This document shows, piece by piece, positions 8,300-14,916 of a stretch of DNA of 14,916 nucleotides. Numbering within the stretch: the stretch's first letter is position 1; every line of letters starts with the position of its first letter. Location: the NCBI GenBank assembly GCA_026770615.1, contig MU631470.1, positions 225,947-240,862 on the forward strand, read 5' to 3'. The translations under genes were made by a program, and so were the position numbers. The stretch is from Pavlovales sp. CCMP2436 (lineage: Eukaryota; Haptophyta; Pavlovophyceae; Pavlovales). The notes below the pieces were generated by a model that was not told where the DNA came from, made no database searches, and worked only from the letters and a program-made list of their open reading frames with translations.

Positions 8300-8520
8300 T
8301 TATACCCAAATGGGTATCCAGAATCCCCAGCGGTTCACCAGGATAATTAGATTGATCAGAACCCTGAATCGAACATTACGGATGACGCTTTAATCAGCGT
8401 CATCGATTATTCTTTAATTATCTCTTTAACCAATCATGTCAGAGCCTGATACCAGCCCGGAGACGGGCAGAGCCCGCACTTGGACGCCAAGCCGCCTTCT
8501 GACCCTAACAGAAACCAAAC
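8300..8520 (+). pseudogene. Diverged leader and first gag codons of an element 1 relative
   Basis: The first 48 or so bases are identical to the element 1 leader (minus strand, 6742 downward) and the rest is clearly alignable with scattered changes. The gag ATG is at 8436 and begins MSEPDTSPETG, close to element 1's MSEPDTIPETG. After about 25 codons similarity stops, and the frame runs into the next LTR head, ending by chance at TGA 8607-8609. The rest of gag and all of pol are missing. This is the 5' end of a second, older copy lying head-to-tail after the LTR at 7797. Confidence 0.8.
8382..8403 (+). promoter_or_regulatory. Leader hairpin, second copy
   Basis: ATGACGCT and AGCGTCAT form an 8-bp stem with loop TTAATC, identical in sequence to the hairpin in the element 1 leader (6639-6660 on the other strand). 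Confidence 0.5.
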
Positions 8521-8532
8521 CCCCCGTCCATT

Positions 8533-8700
8533 TGGACAGGAGACGAGAACAGCTGCCTACCTGTGGAACGTGTTTTGCATGGACTTGCACTACGCGCTCG
8601 TGCTCTTGACGACCCTATAGACTACGCGTAATCCAAGAGCCTCGTCGCGGCCACCGCGCTACGACACAACAAATCCAAATCGTTTCACTTGTGTTGGCGG
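8533..8700 (+). repeat. Diverged, truncated LTR head
   Basis: This starts TGGACAGGAGACGAGAAC and aligns with 7797 onward, sharing long blocks such as GACTTGCACTACGCGCTCGT. Divergence and small indels increase to about 8695, after which similarity is lost. Together with the leader fragment it forms LTR, leader, short gag, LTR. Confidence 0.75.
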
Positions 8701-8703
8701 TAT

Positions 8704-8737
8704 GGCAGCTGTGCATAGCGGTATATGCACAGCTGCC
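8704..8737. repeat. 14-bp perfect inverted repeat with 6-base loop
   Basis: GGCAGCTGTGCATA (8704-8717) pairs exactly with TATGCACAGCTGCC (8724-8737). The right arm overlaps the start of the third LTR-head fragment. Confidence 0.85.
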
Positions 8738-8770
8738 TACCTGTGGAAGCTGCTCTGCAGTTTGCGTATA
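8729..8770 (+). repeat. Third short LTR-head fragment
   Basis: The 20 bases at 8729-8748 are identical to 8549-8568 in the diverged LTR, and the following bases (GCTGCTCTGCAG) resemble the same region loosely. The rest of the LTR is absent. Confidence 0.55.
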
Positions 8771-8926
8771 CTAGAGCTATATCGCCTGCATGCCCAAGCA
8801 CACTGCACAGCCCAGTGATGAGGTCCTATCTACTTGATAGATGAGAAATCACAACAGTGAAGAGTCAGGCTATCTGGCAGCCATGCTGCCATTTCGGAGC
8901 AGCTATTTCGAGTGTCACTTTCGCTC

Positions 8927-9024
8927 AACCTCTCCAGTTTGCTTCGTCTTCCGTCTTCACTTCTCAGCTCTCTTAAACCTCTCCAGTTTGCTTCGTCTTC
9001 TGTCTTCACTTCTCAGCTCTCTTA
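8927..9024 (+). repeat. 49-bp tandem duplication
   Basis: Units 8927-8975 and 8976-9024 differ at one base (8952 C, 9001 T). Both are C/T-rich and contain GTCTTCACTTCTCAGCTCTCTTA. A pyrimidine-rich, TCACTT-containing repeat just upstream of gag could be part of an LTR promoter; this role is inferred. Confidence 0.9.
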
Positions 9025-9101
9025 GTTGAACCTGCCGCCCGTCGATCTCTCGACAGGCGCCGTCTAGCGCTGCGAGGACCAGACGAGAGATAGCGCTGAC
9101 C

Positions 9102-9110
9102 GGGTATCCA
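9102..9110 (+). promoter_or_regulatory. Candidate primer-binding core of element 2
   Basis: GGGTATCCA lies 2 bases before the gag ATG. The same nine bases occur in the leader of element 1, a different family, and contain the GGTATC core of many copia primer-binding sites. It is short, so chance is possible. Confidence 0.25.
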
Positions 9111-9944
9111 ACATGAGCTCATCGGGGGGGGGGCACCCCGTGCCGTTTCGCTGGACGTCAACTCGCTTCAACTACAAGTACACGAAGGAGGACTTTGCCA
9201 AAAAGTTCAAGCTGAGCTCGCTTAAGTCGTCGGCGGAGAAGATCTCGCTGGCCGACCACAGCAACCCGGTAATGGAGCAGCAGGTGCTCCGCGAGTTCGA
9301 GGCGATCATCGACTCGAACCCGAGCTTCGCGCAGCGCATTGTCGGTCAAGAAGTCTACAAGTTGGGCATTGCGACGGGGCGCCTCCGCCTGCTTAGCAAG
9401 GAGTCCTTCATCGACCAGCGGCTGCACCTCGCGCACGACGAGCTGCAGGCCAAGTACGACCTGAAGGACGTGCAGATCGCGGCGGTGGTCAAGATGTGCG
9501 AGGACAAGATCAACACACTGTAGACGGACGCTACCTTCAAGCTGTCAGAGATAACCGTTTTTCACGAGGAGGCGAAGGACTTGCAGAAGCTCGAGTGGGA
9601 GCTCAAGTTCGTGGCATCTCTGGCCTCCTCGACGCCTGCGTCGGGCTCGGGTACGCATGGGCGGTCGCAGTCGCCAGTGCGCATCACCCGCTCCACACGG
9701 CAGTCGGCACTTCGAGTGTCGGCATTCCGTCGGCAGCCGCTCGCCCCGCGCTGGTCTACACGGGCAATGCGAGTGAGTCGAACTATCTCGAGCCCAACAC
9801 CAAGTACATTATGGAGGGCATCGCCAACGCCATCGAGCAGGCCAAGTCCACTGCCGACTCCAAGGTGGCCGAGATCAAGGCCAAGTCGCCAATGGGGATA
9901 TTCCCCACCTACATCGACTATCTCGAGTCGGTATACCGGAAGTG

Positions 9945-10054
9945 TTATGGATCAGATTAACCGTTAGACTAATCCCACTAATCAAGATTAACCGTTAGAC
10001 TAATCCCACTAATCGATTAGTGGGATTAGTCTAACGTTTAATCTTATCCATATC
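9945..10054. repeat. Palindromic repeat cluster interrupting gag of element 2
   Basis: A 30-bp unit (AGATTAACCGTTAGACTAAT, then CCCACTAATC) occurs at 9954-9983 and 9985-10014, then inverted with one mismatch at 10015-10044, giving an almost perfect hairpin with no loop. The flanks also pair (TATGGAT on the left, ATCCATA on the right). It is AT-rich, unlike the surrounding gag. It could be a small inserted foldback element. Confidence 0.88.
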
Positions 10055-10565
10055 AAGGAGACGCAGGTAGCGCTGCTCGGCCACGTGCACGACAAGCTGT
10101 CGGTCGAGGCCATGCAGACGCTCAAGAGCCAGGCGCATATCAGCGCATCCGCGACGGCTTTCGAGGTCTTCGAGCGGACTTGGGCGGTATGGCAGACCAA
10201 GTGCAAGAAGTCAGACCTCGGCTACGCTGGCTTACTCTGGAATGCGCAGCGCAGCAGGGAGGCGCTCAAGAACAGCTCGGTAACTCTCAAGGAGGGCATC
10301 GCGCTGCTCGAGCAGGCCAGGATTGAGGCAAGCGCGATCCCTGAGACGCCGGCGGGCATCAAGACGTGGTACCTCCTCGACAGCGTCGTCGAGACGCCCA
10401 ACAGCCACGCCACGATCGCGCGCTTCAACGAGATGGAGGTCTCCGAGATCACGGAGGAGACCTACACCAGCCTCGTGGTTGCACTGCGCCTGCTCGGCCC
10501 GGGCCTCCGGCTCGGAGTGCGCCCGTCGCGCGAGCATGCGCAGCACAGCGCGCCGCGCGAGTTGC

Positions 10566-10616
10566 GTGAGCCTTCACGAGCGGTGCGTGACACCCTAACT
10601 TGTGCGCGCGCCGCAG
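10566..10616 (+). other. Candidate 51-base intron in gag of element 2
   Basis: The donor is GTGAGC, the branch-like motif CCCTAAC, and the acceptor CCGCAG, which is the first AG after the branch motif. The length is 51 (17 codons) with no stop, and phase is 1, so the frame stays open spliced or unspliced. Removing it brings the helical region to within a few residues of the acidic stretch before the zinc knuckle. The second candidate (13555-13602) has the same donor hexamer, phase and branch core. No RNA evidence is available. Confidence 0.5.
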
Positions 10617-10657
10617 GCACAGAGCAGGAACGCGCTGAGGGCCTCAACAAGATGCGC

Positions 10658-10699
10658 TGCTACGGCTGCGGCGGCACCGGCCACATCAAGCGGGACTGC
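10658..10699 (+). other. CCHC zinc knuckle of element 2 Gag
   Basis: The encoded motif CYGCGGTGHIKRDC fits C-x2-C-x4-H-x4-C exactly, with Gly and basic residues as in typical nucleocapsids. Confidence 0.95.
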
Positions 10700-10837
10700 C
10701 CTAACCGCAAGCCGGAGTTAGCGCCAGCGCGCTCGCCCTCGCTGCGCAAGCCGCAGCAGACGCCGACCGTCATCCGGATCGCCAACCGCAAGGACAAGGA
10801 CACCTCCGCCACGGGGTGGAGTTTCACATCGTTGACT

Positions 10838-10990
10838 CCTTTCGTCATCCTGTCGGGCCACGACGACGAGGAGAAGGAGGAGACGAGCGACGAGGAGGAG
10901 GAGACGAGCGACGAGGAGGGCAGCATTCCTTTCGCCATCCTGTCGGGCCACAACGACGAGGAGGAGGAGGAGAAGAGCACGAGGAGGAGT
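10838..10990 (+). repeat. 90-bp acidic duplication in gag of element 2
   Basis: The 23 bases at 10838-10860 recur at 10928-10950 with one change. They encode PFxILSGHxDEE, and each is followed by a run of GAG/GAC codons (Glu/Asp). The offset of 90 keeps the frame. Confidence 0.85.
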
Positions 10991-11006
10991 TTGCCAAGTC
11001 CAACGC

Positions 11007-11815
11007 GTGCCACACCAAGGAGGTCGCGTTCTCCCTAGACACCAAGGGCAGGGCGCGCCGGAGCACTTCTACGGCAACGTCTCTAGGTCGTGGCTTGACG
11101 GCTCTGGGCGCGGTTTCCGCGGGGGCGGCCGCGGCGGGCACGGTGCCGACAGGGACGGCCGCGGCGGGCACGGCGCCGCTGGGCTCTCGACAAAGGTGGG
11201 GGAGCATGCGCATGCCCGCTCTGCAGTCCCCTCGCGCGCTGTGACGCCCAAATCAGGCAAAGACGGGCTCTGCAGCATCAAGATGTGCCTCGACTCGGGC
11301 GCCGATGAGCACCTCTTCCCGCCCGACATGCTCTCCAAGGGTGTTGAGCAGTGCAGCAACAGCCACACCACACTATGCACTGGGGTGGTGAGAAGCACGA
11401 GTCTTCCGCCAAGTCCACCGGCATCGTCGAGATCAGCAGCATCAGTGGCGCAACAGGCAACATCAAGCTCGAGCTGTCGGCCTGGGGCGTAGAAGGCGTG
11501 ACGGTTCCGCTGATCAGCCTACCGCGCCTCGTCGAGGCAGGTGCGACGGTCCACTTTTAGATCAACAACTCATACCTGAACCTCTCGGCTATCGGCGGCG
11601 GGCGCATCCTGATCGACAAGGAGTCGATGATATACGGCACCGTGGCGGGCACCAAGAAGGGCGTCGGCGCCGTCGCCAAAAAGGCATCGGCCGTCGGAAA
11701 GCAGATCGATGGTGCGTCGCCACAGGTATTCCGCCGCGCGCCATCGCGCCGCGGCGGCCCCTCCAACCTGCGCCGTGCTGCGGCGCGCCGCCCGGGTTTG
11801 AGCCAGGGAAAGTAA
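11007..11815 (+). pseudogene. Aspartic protease region of element 2
   Basis: A Gly/Arg-rich stretch (two 30-bp GRGGHGA units near 11127-11180) leads to the protease active site KMCLDSGADEHLFPPDML, with D-S-G-A at 11292-11303. About 11365-11395 the family signal moves to another frame, giving STGIVEISSISGATG and the hydrophobic flap-like part VPLISLPRLVEAGATVHF. A TAG (11558-11560) interrupts, the same frame continues (YLNLSAIGGGRILIDKE), and it ends at TAA 11813-11815. The protease would process Gag-Pol. The catalytic triad is intact, but a one-base shift and a stop break the frame. The stretch before 11007 is read in pieces of two other frames (FAKSNACHTKEVAFSLDT). Confidence 0.8.
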
Positions 11816-11835
11816 GTGGCCCGGGGGGGGGCCAG

Positions 11836-11880
11836 CGTAACCAGTCTCGGAGAGAAGCGTCTCTCTGATGACTGGTTACG
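11836..11880 (+). repeat. Long hairpin between protease and integrase of element 2
   Basis: CGTAACCAGTC (11836-11846) pairs exactly with GACTGGTTACG (11870-11880). Inside, GAGAGA (11850-11855) pairs with TCTCTC (11860-11865) around AGCG. It begins 5 bases after a 9-G run (11823-11831) and 20 bases after the TAA of the protease frame, where the frame changes. Confidence 0.8.
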
Positions 11881-12882
11881 TCTTTGGTCCCTCCGAACTT
11901 CGGGCACTACGGACAAGACATTGCTCGCGCGCACGCAAAGCTGTCGACGACATGGATAGTAAGTTTCAATTGTCGTCGGACCTCAATACGCTGTCCGACG
12001 CGCGGATGCGACGGCTTACCCACGAGCTGCCGCTGCCTGACGCCAAGCACGCCGGCGAGACCACCTACCTCGACGTGTTCTCGGCGTCCCAATTCGACCT
12101 GCCCGTCAAAAATATTGACGGGGCAAGGTCGGGATTCAAGTATGCCCATCTTGTTTGTAGACTCGTACTCGCGCTTCCGTCGAGTCTACTTCGCCAAGTC
12201 GCAGCGTGAGCTCCCAGGGCTCACGCGTCACTACCTTTCCGAGCTCGGCGCGTCGGCACATGCCGGCGGCCTCTTCTTGCTCGGAGATGGGTTCTGTCGA
12301 CACGTTCATACCGACGGAGGCACGCCCATGAACTCCGAGGCTTTTGCCAAGGTGCTCCTTGAATACGGCCTCGCGGCCAACGTCACGTCCTGCCCACACA
12401 CGCCGGCAAGCAACGGCGTGGCAGAGCGGAGCTTCGGCACGCTCGGACAAGATGTGCGCGCGAGACTGGCCATCTCTCAGTTGAGCTTTCGGCACTGGCA
12501 CTGGGCATTCCGACACGCAGTGGCGGCGCGCAACCGTCTTGCTTCGAGACGCGTCGTCGACTCGACGACGGGCGCCGTGCGTTACGTGTCGCCGTTCGAG
12601 CTATTCTTCGGTCGCCGGCCGAGCTGCAAGCACTCCGTTATCTTTGGAGCGCCGTGTCGAGTTCTTCTGCTCTGGGAGGGGACCAAGCCTAAAGGTAACC
12701 GAGCTTTACACACGGCACGAGGAAGAGTGCTAGGGCGGGGTGAGGACGGGGTGCAGATAGACCATACGTATCGCTATCTGCTGGGCTGGATTGTGCTTCT
12801 CGATGACGGGCGGATGGCGCTCTCTCGCCATGTTCATGTGGACGAAAGAGCGCGAGTCGCCGGGTGGCACTCGCCCTTCTAG
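11868..12882 (+). pseudogene. Integrase of element 2 (D,D36E), one-base frameshift
   Basis: The first frame gives YLDVFSASQFDLP with the first catalytic Asp. At about 12150 one extra base shifts the signal from KYAHL to FVDSYSRFRRVYF in the next frame. There HVHTDGGTPM (second Asp) and SNGVAERSFGTL (Glu) are separated by 36 residues, the spacing expected for the family. WAFRHAVAARNRL and YVSPFELFFGRRPS complete the core; VFGAPCRVL-like and HVHVDERA sequence follows to the TAG at 12880-12882. The enzyme would insert cDNA into host DNA. All three acidic residues are present, so only the frame break disables it. A clear HHCC zinc-binding region before it was not found. The same frame continues after the stop as a Pro/Ser-rich linker. 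Confidence 0.88.
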
Positions 12883-13230
12883 CCCAAGCAGCAATTGCCA
12901 GACCTTCCTCTCTCCTCCGATCCCTCCTTCTCAAACTTGCCCTCGCCCGACTCAACCGAGTCGAGTGGTGCGAGCTCGCCAATATCTTGCGACCTGCTGG
13001 TGCACAGCCGCTTGCGCTTCACCATGACTTGCAGAGACGTGATTGGGCGTCGCGGAGCAAGACAGCCAGTTCAGCCGCTGCACCGCGCAGTCAAGTTGCC
13101 GCAGGCGCTGCAGCAGCCACAGCCGCCGCCGTCGCGCCACACCGTCGTGCCTCTGCCGAAGCCGCAGCCGCCGCCTACGCCGTCGCGCATGCCAGACCGG
13201 CAAATACCTGCTTCCACGGCGGACGGCCTG
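12883..13230 (+). pseudogene. Integrase-RT linker of element 2
   Basis: In the integrase frame after the TAG, the sequence is proline/serine/glutamine-rich (LSSDPSFSNLPSPDSTES, later QPPPTPSRMPDRQ). This is the usual low-complexity link between copia integrase and RT. The frame changes near 13200-13240 before the RT entry motif. No function beyond spacing is suggested. Confidence 0.6.
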
Positions 13231-14050
13231 TTACCCTCCTCAAGTCTTACAAGCAGGCCCTACGTTCCGAGCAAGCTGCTGACTGGCAACGTGCAATGGA
13301 CGAGCACTCCAAGATGCATGCCGACTTAAGCACGTTCGAGGTTGTCATTGTGCCGATCAAGAAGAAGCTGCTCCCCTGTCGGTGGTCCTACTCGATCAAA
13401 ACGGACAGCAACGACGAGGTGACGCGATTCAAGGCGCGCACCGTCCTCTGGAGCAACATGCAGCGGCCCGGGGTCGACTATCAGCAGACGTTCTCTCCCA
13501 CTGTCCGTAGGGAGCAGATACGCATGTTGATTGCAGTCGGCGCACGAGTCCATGGTGAGCGCCTGCGCGAGTGTTCTAACCCGCAGGTCGCTGTGCTCTC
13601 AGTTCGAGATGTGCTGGAGGTAAGTGATGTCAAGGATGCGTACTTAAACTCGCAGCTCGACGAGGACAACGTGTTCTCGGAGCTGCCGTCGGGCTACCAG
13701 TCCAGCCTCTTCGTGCCAGACGGATTCAAGCTCGCAGTTCGGCAAGTACGTCCTTACCCAGGTCTGCGGCAGTCGGTACGAGCGTGGTTCAAGAACAATC
13801 GTGCTCGGCTTCTCGAGAGTGGGTTCATCTAGTCCGAGGTCGCGCCGTGCATCTTCAACAAGGGCACCAAGTATGGAGGCTTCATCACCATCGGCATTTT
13901 CGTCGACGACATGCTTGCTCTCAACGCGTCGGCCAACAAGCAGGAGTTCAAGGACCTCGTCGACTCGCTCAGCGAGCACTACGTGATCAAGCTGCAGGAC
14001 TAAGACAAGTTCCTGGGCGCGCAGTTCACAGTCGGAGAGACGGGCATCAA
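13231..14050 (+). pseudogene. Reverse transcriptase of element 2, two stops
   Basis: The open frame contains SYKQALRSEQAADWQRAMDE, KKKLLPCRWSYSIKTD, RFKARTV and QTFSPTVRREQIRMLIAVGA. It continues with SDVKDAYLNSQLDE, LPSGYQ and LRQSVRAWFKNNRARLLESG. A TAG at 13830-13832 interrupts, but the frame continues with SEVAPCIFNKG and the catalytic GIFVDDM (V-D-D at 13902-13910). A TAA at 14001-14003 comes before KFLGAQF. The enzyme would copy element RNA to DNA. Between TVR and SDVKDAYLN there are 38 residues, where copia RTs usually have about 20; a 48-base intron-like segment (13555-13602) accounts for 16 of them. The identity is very firm. Confidence 0.92.
13555..13602 (+). other. Candidate 48-base intron in RT of element 2
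   Basis: The donor is GTGAGC after CATG, the branch-like motif is TTCTAAC (13574-13580), and the acceptor CTCTCAG ends at 13602, 22 bases after the branch A region. An earlier AG (13585-13586) is too close to the branch and would break the frame. The length is 48, phase 1, without stops. Its removal restores the normal distance between two conserved RT blocks, which is the strongest argument. No RNA evidence is available. Confidence 0.6.
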
Positions 14051-14063
14051 GATGCAAGATGCA
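14050..14063 (+). repeat. 7-bp tandem duplication causing a frameshift
   Basis: AGATGCA is repeated exactly (14050-14056 and 14057-14063). With one copy the RT-RNase H frame would pass from GIKM straight to HLTQYITGILARF. With two copies it shifts by one. Confidence 0.85.
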
Positions 14064-14876
14064 TCTCACGCAGTACATCACCGGCATCCTGGCGCGCTTC
14101 GAGATGTCGGAGTGTTGTGCTGTGCGCAACCCGGAGGTGTCGCGCGAGGATCAAGCCCTCAGACGAGACGATGCTCAACCGCCAGGGGATCAAGTACTTC
14201 CAGGAGATGACGGGCGCACTCTTCTTCTGTGTGACGACGTGCCGGCCTGACCTCGCTCACTCCGTCGGCATGTTAGCTCGACGCATGGGCAAGCCGCGTG
14301 TTTGCGATCAAGTCACGGCCTGTCGTGTCTTCTGCTATCTGCAGGGGTCCAAGGAGCAGGGGATCCTCTTTAAGTTCGCCAAGGACTCCGAGTATCCTGG
14401 CCTCGTCGCGTACGCTGACTCCGACTGGGCTGCAGACACGGAGGGGCGCAGGTCAACAAGCGGCTTCATCGTGATGTTCAACGGGGCGCTGGTGTCGTGG
14501 CAGAGCAGCTTGCAGTCCGTTATTGCGCTCTACACCTGCGAGGCAGAGTATGTGGCAGCCTCGGACGCAGCGCGCGAGCTCTCCTACCTGCGCGAGCTTG
14601 CCTCGTTCATCAACTGCCCGCAGCCCGACCCGACCATCCTGTACGAAGACAATGATGGCGCGATACATCTGGTCGAGAACCCGGTGCATCACAAGCGCAC
14701 CAAGCACATCGATGTCAAGTACCACTACATTCGTGGGGCGCAGGAGAACGGCGTGATCAAGATCATGAAGATCCACACCGACCTCAACCTCTCCTGACAT
14801 CATGACCAAGGCGACCACTACGGCAACATTCTGCAGGCACGTCGACGCCATCATGCAGGGCATCAACCCATTCTGA
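14064..14876 (+). pseudogene. RNase H and C-terminus of element 2, frameshifted
   Basis: The connection domain (HLTQYITGILARFEMSE) is read in one frame to about 14150, where it shifts to the long frame. That frame has DETMLNRQGIKYFQEMTG, then TTCRPDLAHSVGML, then RNase H motifs AYADSDWAADTEGRRSTSG, CEAEYVAASDAARE and YEDNDGAIHLVENP, then HKRTKHIDVKYHYIRGA. It meets TGA at 14795-14797. One base over, the family C-terminus DIMTKATTTATFCRHV continues and ends NPF with TGA at 14874-14876, taken as the natural end of pol. All RNase H acidic positions visible in the motifs are kept. The protein would remove the RNA template during cDNA synthesis. Confidence 0.9.
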
Positions 14877-14916
14877 CGCGTCGCAAGTTCAAGTCGCAGC
14901 CGCCGTGCCGCCGCGT
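14877..14916. other. Start of the 3' untranslated region of element 2
   Basis: Forty bases after the pol stop with no visible feature; the 3' LTR is expected beyond the window edge. Confidence 0.5.

Larger units (their letters stand above)
8771..9112 (+). other. Gene-free region before element 2; probable 5' LTR or leader
   Basis: No gene is supported here. It contains a 49-bp pyrimidine-rich tandem duplication (8927-9024) and ends with GGGTATCCAAC directly before the gag ATG at 9113. By position it should hold the 5' LTR and leader of element 2, but without the 3' LTR in the window the limits cannot be set. Confidence 0.4.
9113..11038 (+). pseudogene. Gag of element 2 (CCHC knuckle), interrupted
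   Basis: The start is ATG at 9113, the first Met after the leader-like GGGTATCC; a 10-G run follows at once (9124-9133). The first part (MSSSGGGHPVPFRW to DKINTL) is charged and helical. A TAG at 9521-9523 interrupts it, but the same frame continues sensibly (FHEEAKDLQKLEWELKF). Between about 9640 and 9770 the signal moves one frame over (NYLEPNTKYIMEGIANAIEQ) and ends at YRKCYGSD, where a palindromic cluster (9945-10054) is inserted. Afterwards the first frame resumes (ETQVALLGHVHDKLSVEAM) and reaches the zinc knuckle CYGCGGTGHIKRDC (10658-10699). It ends with a 90-bp acidic duplication. A 51-base intron-like segment lies at 10566-10616. Gag would build the particle and bind RNA. Confidence 0.82.
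9113..14876 (+). mobile_element. Element 2: Ty1/copia-like retrotransposon, degraded coding region
   Basis: The plus-strand domain order is gag with CCHC knuckle, protease DSGA, integrase D,D36E, reverse transcriptase VDD, RNase H and the copia C-terminus ending in NPF. It is a different family from element 1: the motifs are shared but the sequences are not closely alike. Most catalytic residues are intact. The frame is broken by stops (9521, 11558, 12880, 13830, 14001), several one-base shifts and a palindromic insertion in gag. Two intron-like segments lie in gag and RT. The 3' LTR must be beyond the window. It looks like a younger copy than element 1 that has lost function. Confidence 0.92.

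Noticed and set aside
8436..8609. Small gag-LTR fusion gene of 57 codons
   Set aside because: Only the first 25 or so codons match gag; the rest is LTR sequence read by chance.
8841..9029. Small 62-residue open frame before element 2
   Set aside because: It is Ser/Leu-rich from the 49-bp pyrimidine-rich repeat, with no other coding signal.
10583..10616. A 34-base gag intron using donor GTGCGT
   Set aside because: Its length is not a multiple of three and would shift the frame away from the zinc knuckle.
13555..13586. A 32-base version of the RT intron using the first AG
   Set aside because: The AG is only about 6 bases from the branch motif and removal would break the frame; the 48-base version keeps it.

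Overview
The window is eukaryotic repeat DNA made almost entirely of decayed LTR retrotransposons of the Ty1/copia type. I see no host protein gene, tRNA, rRNA, CRISPR array or bacterial gene context. The coding parts are GC-rich with many G/C third codon positions. The second element carries two short intron-like segments with GT donors, CTAAC branch motifs and AG acceptors. This suits a GC-rich protist, alga, oomycete or fungus, but the sequence alone does not fix the lineage.

Left block (115-8161). One copia-like element (element 1) lies on the minus strand. Reading downwards from about 6742 it has a leader, gag with a CCHC knuckle, a degraded protease, an integrase whose catalytic middle is missing, reverse transcriptase, RNase H and the first part of an LTR. 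It is broken by frameshifts and stop codons. Its last 1417 bases (RT tail, RNase H, 3' untranslated region, partial LTR; 115-1531) are repeated in inverted orientation at 6745-8161. I see only two mismatches, and every position x pairs with 8276-x. The inner edge of the copy falls within 2-3 bases of the start of the element's own leader.

Middle block (8162-9112). Downstream of the right arm is the likely tail of an LTR, then a diverged second copy of the element 1 leader with about 25 gag codons (8300-8520). A diverged LTR head follows at once (8533 to about 8700), then a perfect 14-bp hairpin and a third short LTR-head fragment. This looks like a miniature, internally deleted relative of element 1. 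A 49-bp pyrimidine-rich tandem duplication (8927-9024) precedes the next element.

Right block (9113-14876). A second, different copia-like element (element 2) runs on the plus strand in the usual order: gag with CCHC knuckle, protease (DSGA), integrase (D,D36E), reverse transcriptase (VDD) and RNase H, ending at a TGA at 14874-14876. Protein similarity continues across the breaks, but stop codons and single-base frameshifts interrupt it. One shift is explained by an exact 7-bp tandem duplication. A palindromic 30-bp repeat cluster interrupts gag. The 3' LTR would lie beyond the window.

The genes would have worked together as retrotransposon cycles: Gag particles, Gag-Pol processing, tRNA-primed reverse transcription and integration. 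Neither copy looks able to do this by itself now. The points most worth checking are the inverted duplication and its breakpoint, the two in-frame intron-like segments, and the integrase core replaced by a 15-bp minisatellite.
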